NCBI RefSeq assembly: GCF_016745235.1
Contig: NZ_JAELVM010000003.1
Coordinates: forward strand, 248,001-312,000
From: Chryseobacterium endalhagicum
Lineage (GTDB): Bacteria > Bacteroidota > Bacteroidia > Flavobacteriales > Weeksellaceae
DNA: 64,000 bases
Reading direction: 5' to 3'
Made by a program: the position numbers and the translations under genes. The notes under the pieces are model-generated. The model saw only the letters and a program-made list of their open reading frames with translations, had not been told where the DNA came from and did no database searches. Numbering within the stretch: the stretch's first letter is position 1; each line of letters opens with the position of its first letter. Positions 43,755 through 50,924 of this stretch are shown here, piece by piece.

Positions 43755-44117
43755 ATGGAAAAGCTAAGAACTCTAAGAAAACAGAAAGGCATTACCCAGC
43801 AATATCTTGCTGATATCATTGCAACCGATGTATCCAACTACAGCCGTAAAGAAAGCGGCGATGTCAGAATATTTGATGACGAGTGGGAAAAGCTGGCGAA
43901 AGCTTTGGACGTTTCTGTTGATGACATTAAAGAAGAAAAATCGGGCAATACAGTCAACTTCCATGACTCCTCTACCAATTCCGGAACTGCAATTCTTAAT
44001 AATCATTACAACATCCCGGATTATATCTTAGAAAACCAGCAGGAATATATCATCCTCCTGAAACAACAGATAGAAGAACTGAAAAAGGAAAACCAGAAAT
44101 TGAAATCCGGAAAATAA
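43755..44117 (+). CDS. XRE family transcriptional regulator with coiled-coil tail
   Basis: The 120-aa protein has an N-terminal lambda-repressor-type HTH (MEKLRTLRKQKGITQQYLAD, then SNYSRKESGDVRIFDDEWEKLAKAL; ~1-65) and a C-terminal coiled coil (LENQQEYIILLKQQIEELKK) likely for dimerisation. It may regulate itself and perhaps the RelA/SpoT-domain gene upstream. It is not obviously an antitoxin because it has its own promoter, normal composition and a strong terminator. Confidence 0.85.
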   Translation: MEKLRTLRKQKGITQQYLADIIATDVSNYSRKESGDVRIFDDEWEKLAKALDVSVDDIKEEKSGNTVNFHDSSTNSGTAILNNHYNIPDYILENQQEYIILLKQQIEELKKENQKLKSGK

Positions 44118-44142
44118 GGCTCTAAAACAGATCATTATAACA

Positions 44143-44171
44143 AAACTGCTCCACACCGGAAGCAGTTTTTT
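44143..44171 (+). terminator. Terminator of the XRE gene
   Basis: AAACTGCT and AGCAGTTT flank a 10-nt loop and are followed by TTT, 25 bp after the stop codon. Confidence 0.75.
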
Positions 44172-44400
44172 CGTTTATGCCCTTCTACACCCGTCGGGAG
44201 GCCCTTGCATAAGTCCATCTACCCCCTTACCCAAGGGGGTATCTACCCTTCCCTAAGCGGGTAAAGGCCGTTCCCAAAGCAGCTGGAGGCCGTTATGAAG
44301 AGGCTCCGGATACTTATGAAAGGGGCTGGAGCAGGTTACAAAAGGGCGAGAGAGGGTTTTTCAACTGTGTGGAGGGAGTTCTATGCCGTATAAAGCCTGA
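44172..44400. other. GC-rich stem-loop block without ORF
   Basis: Before the repeat mosaic, this block is unusually GC-rich for the window and holds several small hairpins: ACCCCCTT/AAGGGGGT with a 4-nt loop at 44221-44240, TACCC/GGGTA at 44244-44262, and repeated AGGCCGTT words (44264-44300). I see no coding potential. Confidence 0.4.
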
Positions 44401-44471
44401 AATTTTTAAAGTTTCTATTAAAGATCTGTGGTATCTGAGGAATCTGCGGGAAATAAAATTGAAACATTAAG

Positions 44472-44536
44472 TTTTGGCTAAAGCCCAATGAAATTTTGAT
44501 CCTGTTTAAGCGGGCTAAAGCCCGCTCCTATTGAAT
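44472..44536 (-). repeat. B element, copy 5 (partial, inverted)
   Basis: It starts TTTTGGCTAAAGCC and ends with the palindrome GCGGGCTAAAGCCCGC and CTCCTATTGAAT. It is shorter than the other copies and fused directly to a degraded A-type end. Confidence 0.6.
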
Positions 44537-44587
44537 ATATTGAGTTTTTAGTTCAATAGAGAACAGAAGATGTTATTTTCACCTTGA

Positions 44588-44707
44588 CTGTCATTGCGAA
44601 CCGGAGGTGAAGCAATCTCATTCAAAGCGTACAATATTTCAGTTGAGGAGATTACTTCGTCGCTTCTGAACTACGTTTGCAGACCTTCAGTCTGTTCGCA
44701 ATGACAG
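44588..44707. repeat. E element: 120-bp nested inverted repeat
   Basis: The outer arms CTGTCATTGCGAA and TTCGCAATGACAG are perfect over 13 bp. Inner arms GAAGCAATCTC and GAGATTACTTC match in 10 of 11 positions. It would fold into a long hairpin. Only one copy is in this window. Confidence 0.6.
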
Positions 44708-44765
44708 GTGGGTTTTGTGGTTTTATATTTTTTATTTCCCGCAGATTCCTCAGATGCCACAGATG

Positions 44766-44859
44766 TTTGCGTAAATTTTCTGCCATTATTATTGAATAGG
44801 AACGGGCTTTAGCCCGTTTAAAACTTCAGCATAATGAAAAAGGCTTTAGCCAAAATCTG
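44766..44859 (+). repeat. B element, copy 1
   Basis: Linker TTTGCGTAAATTTTCTG, then the palindrome AACGGGCTTTAGCCCGTT, a spacer with CAGCATAATGAAAAA, and the palindrome GGCTTTAGCC. It is nearly identical to copy 2 at 53095-53197. Confidence 0.7.
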
Positions 44860-44922
44860 GAATCTGCCGGCTTATTTCTTTCACAAATTCCTCAGATCAC
44901 ATAGATTTTTTTATAATTTTTA

Positions 44923-45044
44923 AACCATTAAGAGCAGTAAAGGAGATAAGAATAGTTAAGAAAAATCTAAAGATTTTTTAAGACATACACCTTAAAGCGA
45001 AGCTCCACTTAATATTCTTAAAAACTTAAAACACCTTAATGGTT
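44923..45044 (+). repeat. A element, copy 1 (122 bp, terminal inverted repeats)
   Basis: It begins AACCATTAAG and ends CTTAATGGTT. Internal features are an AAAAATCT/AGATTTTT hairpin and the words CCTTAAAGCGAA and TTAATATTCTTAAAA. It has no coding capacity. Confidence 0.7.
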
Positions 45045-45094
45045 CAATTTTTTTATTTCCCGCAGATTGCTCAGATTTCACAGATTAAAGCCAA

Positions 45095-45121
45095 TAAAAA
45101 AAGCGCACCCAAGGGTACGCT
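45095..45121 (-). terminator. Terminator of trxB
   Basis: On the minus strand AGCGTACCC and GGGTGCGCT flank a 2-nt TT loop with a G-U pair inside, followed by TTTTTTA. It lies 23 bp after the trxB stop codon. Confidence 0.8.
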
Positions 45122-45143
45122 CTGTATTTTAAAACACTGAATA

Positions 45144-46085
45144 TTAATGTAATTCAGCAAGGTATTTCTCTGCATCCATCGCTGCCATACAACCGCTTCC
45201 TGCCGCTGTAATCGCCTGTCTGTAGATATGATCCTGAACATCTCCTGCTGCAAATACACCCGGAAGATTGGTTCTTGTAGATCCTTTTTCTGTAAGGATG
45301 TATCCGTTTTCATCAAGATCTATTTGTCCTACGAAAATATCTGTATTCGGTTTGTGCCCGATCGCGATGAAGATTCCTTCTACGTCTACTGTAGAAGTTT
45401 CGTTCGTTTGGTTGTTGATCACTACCGCTCTTTCTACCAGGCTGTTTTCACCTTCAATTCCGATAAGCTCGTGGTGGAATTTCACTTCGATGTTCGGGGT
45501 ATTTTCTACTCTGTGGATCATGGCTTTAGAAGCTCTGAACACATCTTTTCTTACCAGCATGGTTACTTTTTTGGTAAGTTTGGCCAGATAAGTAGCTTCT
45601 TCTGCTGCCGTATCTCCCGCTCCTACCACTACAACGTCTTTTCCTCTGTAGAAGAATCCGTCGCAGGTAGCACATGCGGAAACACCGCCTCCTGCATATT
45701 TTTTCTCGTCATCCAGACCCAGATATTTGGCTGTAGCTCCGGTAGAGATGATCACGGTTTTAGCGAAGATCTCTTTATTTCCTGCATATAATTTGTGAAC
45801 ACCGCCGTTTTCTTTGGAGAACTCGGCCTTGGTGATCATTTCGTAATGAACTTTAGTTTCGAATCTTTCCGCCTGCTTCTGCAGATCCATCATCATTTCA
45901 GGTCCCGTAATCCCTGCCGGATATCCTGGAAAGTTATCTACCTCTGTAGTTGTTGTTAGTTGTCCGCCCGGCTCCAAACCTGTATACAGTTCAGGTTTCA
46001 AATCTGCTCTTGCTGCATAAATTGCCGCTGTAAAACCAGAAGGTCCGGATCCAACGATCACACAATCTAAAATATTTTGCTCCAT
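45144..46085 (-). CDS. trxB: Thioredoxin-disulfide reductase
   Basis: The 313-aa protein has an FAD motif GSGPSG (12-17), the redox-active CATC (Cys138, Cys141), the NADPH motif VGAGDTAAEEA (~154-164) and the C-terminal GVFAAGDVQDH motif. It reduces thioredoxin with NADPH in the cytoplasm. Length and all motifs are canonical for low-molecular-weight TrxR. It is a single gene with its own terminator; the upstream spacer contains heptameric arrays. Confidence 0.97.
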   Translation of the reverse strand: MEQNILDCVIVGSGPSGFTAAIYAARADLKPELYTGLEPGGQLTTTTEVDNFPGYPAGITGPEMMMDLQKQAERFETKVHYEMITKAEFSKENGGVHKLYAGNKEIFAKTVIISTGATAKYLGLDDEKKYAGGGVSACATCDGFFYRGKDVVVVGAGDTAAEEATYLAKLTKKVTMLVRKDVFRASKAMIHRVENTPNIEVKFHHELIGIEGENSLVERAVVINNQTNETSTVDVEGIFIAIGHKPNTDIFVGQIDLDENGYILTEKGSTRTNLPGVFAAGDVQDHIYRQAITAAGSGCMAAMDAEKYLAELH

Positions 46086-46160
46086 AAATTTACTTGTTCA
46101 AAGGATTTTAATTCAGTCCGCTAATTTCGTAATTTTTACTGTTTTATTAAAGTATTTTTA

Positions 46161-46440
46161 ATGATACTTGTCAATATGAAATATGGGGATTGTCGATTGG
46201 GGTGCGGGGTGCGGGTTTCGAGGTACGCGTTTCAGGGTTCAGGGTTCGGGATGCGGGTTATCAATTCCGAGTTCGAAGTTGTTAGTTGCGGGTTGTTTGT
46301 TGCAGGTTGTGGAATTATGAATTGGAGTTTTTGGATTTTCATCTTTTAAAACAATCAAACACTCACCCCGAAACCCGAAAATCACGCATCTCAGAACTCG
46401 CATCCCGAACCCCGAAACCCGAACCCCGCATCCCGAAGCT
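46161..46440. repeat. Heptameric degenerate arrays, inverted relative to each other
   Basis: The left half holds GGGTTCA/GGGTTCG/GGATGCG heptamers (46200-46262) and GTTAGTT/GCGGGTT/GTTTGTT/GCAGGTT heptamers (46279-46310). The right half holds CCCGAAC/CCCGAAA/CCCGCAT heptamers (46365-46440). The two halves are roughly complementary and could pair over a long distance. No ORF is credible. Confidence 0.55.
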
Positions 46441-47478
46441 CTACACTTTCATCTTAATCTTGTCCACATTAATAATCTTATACACCAGCTCCTTGATGAG
46501 CTCTGCTTCGCCCATATTCACGGCGCCAAGACCTTTTCCTTTCATATCGAATTCCCTTAAAATAGAGATGACTCTTGTGGCATGTTTCAGCGGATATAAT
46601 CTTGCACTTTCTGCATAATCTTTAATAAAATAAGGATTTACCCCCATCTGCGAGGCGATAACCTGCTGTGGCTGTCCCGCCATCGTCTGGTATATGATCA
46701 CATTGGAAAAATAGCTGTAAAGATTGGCCAGCATCATCACAAATGGATTGTTCTTCGGGTTTTTGCCCATGAAATGAGCAATTCTGAAGGCTGCATCGGC
46801 ATTTTTGGTTCCCAAAGCTTTCTGAAGTTCGAAGACGTTGTATTCTTTACTTATTCCGATGTGGTTTTCTACGATCGTTCCATCCAGGATTTCTCCTTCT
46901 TTAAGGATAATTTTCAGTTTATTCAGTTCGTTTGCAATTCTTGAAAGGTCGTTTCCAAGGTATTCTGCAAGAAGATGGGAAATATTCGGGGCTGTTTTGA
47001 TCTTCAGCTGGGCACATTCATCGGCAATCCATTTCGGAAGATTGGTATCTCTTACCGATTCGCTTAAGAAAAGAGCTTTTGCTTTGTCTAAGGCTTTTGT
47101 TGCTTTTTTCCGGCTGTCCAGCTTTTTATGTTTGTGGGCAAAAACCAGCACCGTAGAAGGAACCGGATTGTCTACATAGGTTTCAAGCACCCTATTTTCT
47201 TCCTCATTGAATTTCAAGTCCTGAGCCTCCTTTACAATGATCAGCTGCTTGTCTCCCATCATCGGAAACTGTCTGGCCAGGGAAAGAATCTCCTGATAAG
47301 AGGTATCTTTTCCGTACACCACCGTTTGGTTGAAAGCTTTTTCATCTTCCTCCAGAAAGTCGTGCTCAAGCACTTTTACAGCAGCATCAATAAAGTAAGG
47401 TTCTTCTCCGTGAAAAAAATAAATAGGTAAAACTTCTTTATTTTTAATATTTTTGAGGATTAAATCTAATTCTTTCAT
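46441..47478 (-). CDS. holA: DNA polymerase III subunit delta
   Basis: The 345-aa protein matches the clamp-loader delta subunit: an N-terminal AAA-like segment (MKELDLILKNIKNKEVLPIY, FFHGEEPYFID), the LFLSESVRDTNLPKWIADEC region and the C-terminal collar helices (VMMLANLYSYFSNVIIYQTM). It opens the beta clamp in the cytoplasm. Typical length is ~340 aa. Its ATG lies only 7 bp from the ATG of the divergent HsdR-N-like gene, so the two promoters must overlap the opposite coding regions. Confidence 0.9.
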   Translation of the reverse strand: MKELDLILKNIKNKEVLPIYFFHGEEPYFIDAAVKVLEHDFLEEDEKAFNQTVVYGKDTSYQEILSLARQFPMMGDKQLIIVKEAQDLKFNEEENRVLETYVDNPVPSTVLVFAHKHKKLDSRKKATKALDKAKALFLSESVRDTNLPKWIADECAQLKIKTAPNISHLLAEYLGNDLSRIANELNKLKIILKEGEILDGTIVENHIGISKEYNVFELQKALGTKNADAAFRIAHFMGKNPKNNPFVMMLANLYSYFSNVIIYQTMAGQPQQVIASQMGVNPYFIKDYAESARLYPLKHATRVISILREFDMKGKGLGAVNMGEAELIKELVYKIINVDKIKMKV

Positions 47479-47485
47479 CTTATAA

Positions 47486-47917
47486 ATGGAACTTCCAAAA
47501 CTGAATTTTCAGGAAACTTTTGATTTTAAATTCAAGAAAGACAAAGATAAGTTTTTTATTTATGACTTGGTCCGCAAAACTTACCTTCTCCTCACCCCCG
47601 AAGAATGGGTAAGACAGCACTGGGTACATTATTATCTTACCGTAAAAGCCTATTCACCTTCCGCCCTGATCACAGAGAAAAAGATCCTTCTGAACGGCCT
47701 TACCAAAAGAATAGATCTGCTGGTAACCGAAAAAACAGAACCTGTGATCCTGATTGAATGCAAAGCGCCCCAGATCAAACTGACGGAGAAAACATTTGAA
47801 CAAACGGCAAGGTACAACTCCATCATCGGAGCGAAAGAAATCATCCTGACGAATGGCTTGCAGCATATCCATGCGTATTATGAAAACGGGCAGTATTTAT
47901 TTTATAAACCGGAGTAA
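47486..47917 (+). CDS. Type I restriction enzyme R protein N-terminal (HSDR_N) domain protein
   Basis: The 143-aa protein has a PD-(D/E)xK-type nuclease-like core: TKRIDLLVTEKTEPVILIECKAP gives the D...ExK triad (Asp near 73, Glu-Cys-Lys near 90-92), followed by the ARYNSIIGAKEIILTNG segment. It is a stand-alone HSDR_N-like protein of the size common in Flavobacteriia, next to holA. No restriction or modification partner is present, so a classical type I role is unlikely. It may act in DNA repair or another nuclease task; that is inference. Confidence 0.75.
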   Translation: MELPKLNFQETFDFKFKKDKDKFFIYDLVRKTYLLLTPEEWVRQHWVHYYLTVKAYSPSALITEKKILLNGLTKRIDLLVTEKTEPVILIECKAPQIKLTEKTFEQTARYNSIIGAKEIILTNGLQHIHAYYENGQYLFYKPE

Positions 47918-47922
47918 TTTTT

Positions 47923-48072
47923 AACCACAAAAGGCACAAAAGTTTTTTGAACACTTACGTTATTTTTTTAAGTTAAATACATTGTGTATAGGAAGAGCAC
48001 ATAAGTTTTTAAAAAATCAAAGATTTTTATGGTAACCTTTTTTTATACAGGAATATATATGCTCAATCATCT
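47923..48072 (+). repeat. D element, copy 1 (~150 bp)
   Basis: It begins AACCACAAAAGGCACAAAAG, whose CACAAAAGN words have a 9-nt period, and contains AAAAATC/GATTTTT. It ends TATATGCTCAATCATCTG, running into a CAGAT array. It is nearly the reverse complement of 52904-53052. Confidence 0.65.
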
Positions 48073-48110
48073 GCGTCCATCTGAGCAATCTGCGGGAGAT
48101 AAAAAAATTG

Positions 48111-48233
48111 AACCATTAAGATGTTTTAAGTTTTTAAGAATATTAAGGTTGAGCTTCGCTTTAAAGTGTACTTCTTAAAAAATCTTTAGATCTCTCTTAA
48201 CTATTCTTATCTCCTTCACTCCTCTTAATGGTT
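48111..48233 (-). repeat. A element, copy 3 (123 bp, inverted)
   Basis: It is the reverse complement arrangement of copies 1 and 2, bounded by AACCATTAAG and CTTAATGGTT. Its left flank AAAAAAATTG equals the inverted right flank of copy 1, so the conserved unit may extend a few bases beyond the inverted repeats. Confidence 0.7.
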
Positions 48234-48298
48234 TAAAATCATAAAAAAATCTGTGATTTCTGAGGAATCTGTGGGAGAAATAATCCGGTGATTCCAGG

Positions 48299-48389
48299 TT
48301 TTGGCTAAAGCCTATTTCATTATGCCAAAGTTTTAAACGGGCTAAAGCCCGTTCCTATTGAATAATAATGGCAGAAAATTTACGCAAAC
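48299..48389 (-). repeat. B element, copy 3 (inverted)
   Basis: TTTTGGCTAAAGCC, spacer with CATTATGCCAAAG, the palindrome AACGGGCTAAAGCCCGTT, then TCCTATTGAATAATAATGG and the linker CAGAAAATTTACGCAAA. Confidence 0.7.
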
Positions 48390-48438
48390 ATCTGGCCATC
48401 TGTGACATCTGAGTAATCTGCGGGAAATAAAATATAAA

Positions 48439-48552
48439 AACCACAAAAGGCACAAAAGCTTTTTAAACACGGAAGTTATTTTAAAAGTTAAATATATTGC
48501 GTATACAAAGCACACTTAAGTCTTTATGAAAATCTTTGATTTTCTGTTTATG
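48439..48552 (+). repeat. D element, copy 3 (shortened)
   Basis: It begins with the same 9-nt-period word AACCACAAAAGGCACAAAAG as copy 1 and continues GCTTTTTAAACACGG and GTTAAATATATTGCGTATAC. It diverges after GAAAATCTTTGATTTTC. Two degraded D-like ends follow. Confidence 0.55.
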
Positions 48553-48805
48553 TGACCTTAGTGTTTTCATGATGATAATCTTTTGGAAATAAATCATTTA
48601 AAAGTATTTATAAATAAAACTTTTGTGACTTTTGTGGTTAAATAAAACACATCTATTTTATAGTTTTATTAAATTTTCTGCTTACGTACACTTAGTATTT
48701 CCAGAATAAAAATCTTTTAAAATTTAAGTATTCCAAAGGGTTTAAATATCAAAACTTTTGCGACTTTTGTAGTTGAATACAATTTAAAAAAGTTTAAAAA
48801 CATAT

Positions 48806-49417
48806 ATGGAAATTAAAAATATCATCTTTGATTTTGGCGGTGTATTAATGGATTGGGATCCGAGGTATTTTTTCAGAGATTATTTCAAAGACGATGAGAG
48901 AATGGAATATTTTCTCCAAAATATTGCCCAGTCTGAATGGAATGAGGAGCAGGACCGCGGAAGAAGTCTTGCAGAAGGCACCGAAATTCAGGTGAAAAAA
49001 TTCCCGGAATGGGAAAAGGAGCTCAGAGCTTATTATGACAACTGGACCGTAATGCTGAAAAGTGATATTCCAAAAAATGTAGAGATCTTAAGACGTCTGG
49101 GAAATACAGATTATCAGTTATTCGGGCTGACCAACTGGTCTGAAGAAACATTTCCATACGCCCTTGAAAACTATGATTTTTTCCAGATATTTAATGGGAA
49201 AATTGTGGTTTCCGGAACAGAAAAAATGATCAAACCGGACCCGAAAATCTGGCACGTGCTTTTAGAAAGATACCATCTGAATGCGGCTGAATCTGTCTTC
49301 ATTGATGATAATCCTAAAAATATTGAGATGGCCCGTTCTTTAGGCTTTACCACAATCAAAATCAATCCTGATACCGATCTGGAGCAGGAACTGGAAGGCT
49401 TAGGAATTCAATTCTGA
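48806..49417 (+). CDS. HAD family (IA) phosphatase
   Basis: The 203-aa haloacid dehalogenase-like protein has the nucleophile Asp9 (IFDFGGVLMDWDP), the motif II serine/threonine region (LFGLTNWSEETFP), the Lys of IKPDPKIWH and motif IV FIDDNPKNIEMA. It probably removes phosphate from a small sugar or nucleotide phosphate; the substrate is unknown. It lies directly downstream of repeat mosaic 2. Confidence 0.9.
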   Translation: MEIKNIIFDFGGVLMDWDPRYFFRDYFKDDERMEYFLQNIAQSEWNEEQDRGRSLAEGTEIQVKKFPEWEKELRAYYDNWTVMLKSDIPKNVEILRRLGNTDYQLFGLTNWSEETFPYALENYDFFQIFNGKIVVSGTEKMIKPDPKIWHVLLERYHLNAAESVFIDDNPKNIEMARSLGFTTIKINPDTDLEQELEGLGIQF

Positions 49418-49538
49418 CAGGCCTATAATTAACCATATACTAATCATCCTCATCTAAGTTATTTTCAGTAATTTAGTTGGGGATTTTTGTTGATCCTGTT
49501 TACAAAAACCTTCGTAACAACTTACTAAATTACAAAAT

Positions 49539-50282
49539 ATGATACGCACCCTTTTATTCACAGTATGCCTGATGAGCGCAGGAACACTTTTCGGCCAGAA
49601 ACTTAAATCCGTTGCCTATCAGGACGGTTCCCAGAAACTGAACGGGCTGATCACCTCCAATGCCGGAAAAAAACTTCCGGGTGTTCTGATTCTGCCTGCC
49701 TGGAAAGGAATAGATGATGAAGCTAAGACTGCTGCTGCGGAACTTGAAAAGCAAGGGTATATCGCCTTTATTGCTGATATTTACGGTGAAGGGAATATTC
49801 CTGCCGATAATGCTTCCGCCGGCAAAGCTTCCGGATATTACAAACAGAATTATGATGCTTACCAGAAACGTATTTCGCTGGCTCTGGAACAATTGAAGAA
49901 GAATGGCGCTGTTTCGGATAAAATTGCCGTGATCGGTTACTGCTTTGGCGGAACAGGAGCTCTGGAATCAGCAAGAGGAAGCCTTCCTGTGGCAGGCGTT
50001 GTCTCTATTCATGGAAGTATCGGAAAGGATCAGACCAGAAAAAACGGGCCTATTTCTACGAAAATATTGGTTGAAAACCCTGCAGATGACCAAGGCGTAA
50101 CTCCGGAAGATTACAATAACTTAATTAAGGAAATGAACGAAGGAAACGCCGACTGGCAGATCATTACCTATGCGCATTCAAAACACACATTCACCGATCC
50201 CAAATCGCCGGATTATAATGAAGTGATGGCGAAAAGAGCATGGAATCATACGGTGATGTTTTTGAAGGAGATTTTGAAATAA
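49539..50282 (+). CDS. Exported dienelactone hydrolase-like alpha/beta hydrolase
   Basis: The 247-aa protein has a signal peptide (1-19, ending LFGQ). The alpha/beta-hydrolase core has the nucleophile Cys in GYCFGGTGALE and the late His in YAHSKHTFTDP; the Cys nucleophile is the mark of the dienelactone hydrolase family. The substrate is unknown. The next gene on the minus strand is convergent, and the spacer is filled with tandem and inverted repeats. Confidence 0.88.
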   Translation: MIRTLLFTVCLMSAGTLFGQKLKSVAYQDGSQKLNGLITSNAGKKLPGVLILPAWKGIDDEAKTAAAELEKQGYIAFIADIYGEGNIPADNASAGKASGYYKQNYDAYQKRISLALEQLKKNGAVSDKIAVIGYCFGGTGALESARGSLPVAGVVSIHGSIGKDQTRKNGPISTKILVENPADDQGVTPEDYNNLIKEMNEGNADWQIITYAHSKHTFTDPKSPDYNEVMAKRAWNHTVMFLKEILK

Positions 50283-50558
50283 TGTGGTGATGTGATGATT
50301 GGTTGATGTGGTGATGTGATGATTGGGAATGTTTACAGATATTTGACATCGTTTAAAAAAAGATGCTTCGACTCCGCTCAGCATGACATTGCGAATACTT
50401 CGTGTATTTTGTAAACTGTCATGCTGAGCGGAGTCGAAGCATTTATATTTTGAGATTCAATAATCTGCTGTAGCTAAAGAAATTATCATTCAGGTTTTAC
50501 GCTAAAACACTCAAACCCTCCAACTCTCAAACCCTCCGACTCTTGAACTTTACAACTC
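50283..50558. repeat. 24-nt tandem repeat and perfect 26-bp inverted repeat
   Basis: At 50283-50330 a 24-nt unit beginning TGTGGTGATGTGATGATTGG is repeated twice. At 50363-50388 and 50417-50442 two 26-bp arms (ATGCTTCGACTCCGCTCAG and its complement) are perfectly inverted around a 28-nt loop. At 50505-50565 there are CTCAAACCCTCC-type words. It lies between convergent genes, so the inverted repeat may act as a two-way transcription stop. Confidence 0.6.
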
Positions 50559-50924
50559 TTAAACACCCTCTTCTCTATTCACCAGATCCATAGAAAACGC
50601 AGGAAGACAGATGGCAATGTATTCGCAGGGGTCTGAAAACGGGTTGCTGTAGCGTACTCTGGCTCCTTTTTCAATCAGGATGCTCTGTCCTTTTTCCAGA
50701 ACAACAGCTTCGCCGTCTATTTCAAACTGCTTTTTACCGGAAATAATCAGGGTAAATTCATCAAATTCCGGAGTCTGATGCGGCTCGCTCCAATTAGGAG
50801 GTGCCACCATATGGGCAATGGAGACATTTGAATTTCCTGTGGAATTTCCCCAATGCTCTTCGATGAGTTTCCCATCTGTGGTAGGCACTACAAACGGTGA
50901 CTGCTGGATTTTATATTTTTTCAT
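50559..50924 (-). CDS. Cupin domain protein
   Basis: The 121-aa single-cupin protein has SEPHQTPEFDEFTLIISGKK as cupin motif 1 (~46-65) and a C-terminal half with VLEKGQSILIEKGARVRYSNP as motif 2. The metal-binding His and Glu positions are visible in motif 1 (PHQTPEFDE). Enzyme or regulator function is not assigned. Its start overlaps the GNAT stop codon by 4 bp, so translation is coupled. Confidence 0.85.
   Translation of the reverse strand: MKKYKIQQSPFVVPTTDGKLIEEHWGNSTGNSNVSIAHMVAPPNWSEPHQTPEFDEFTLIISGKKQFEIDGEAVVLEKGQSILIEKGARVRYSNPFSDPCEYIAICLPAFSMDLVNREEGV

Larger units (their letters stand above)
44401..45094. repeat. Repeat mosaic 1 (between XRE and trxB)
   Basis: The order from left is: inverted CAGAT array 44423-44450, a truncated A-type end (TTGAAACATTAAG), B element inverted (44472-44536), E palindromic element (44588-44707), a D-like end, CAGAT array 44738-44765, B element (44766-44859), CAGAT array 44880-44907, A element (44923-45044), CAGAT array 45059-45087. 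No ORF is present. The same modules appear in different orders at 47.9, 52.7 and 55.4 kb. Confidence 0.7.
47918..48805. repeat. Repeat mosaic 2 (between HSDR_N-like and HAD genes)
   Basis: The order is: D element (47923-48072), inverted CAGAT array 48065-48098, A element inverted (48111-48233), inverted CAGAT array 48249-48277, B element inverted (48299-48389), inverted CAGAT array 48390-48425, D element (48439 to ~48552), then two degenerate D-like ends (AACTTTTGTGACTTTTGTGG at ~48617-48643 and a weaker one at ~48750-48777). No ORF is credible in 888 bp. Confidence 0.7.

Noticed and set aside
42671..44117. RelA/SpoT-domain gene and XRE gene as a toxin-antitoxin pair
   Set aside because: The XRE gene has its own promoter 100 bp away and a normal base composition; not enough to call a module, so only the separate genes are annotated.
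45228..45791. A 187-aa plus-strand ORF inside trxB
   Set aside because: Antisense to a canonical trxB; protein sequence is Cys- and Phe-rich without homology I recognise.
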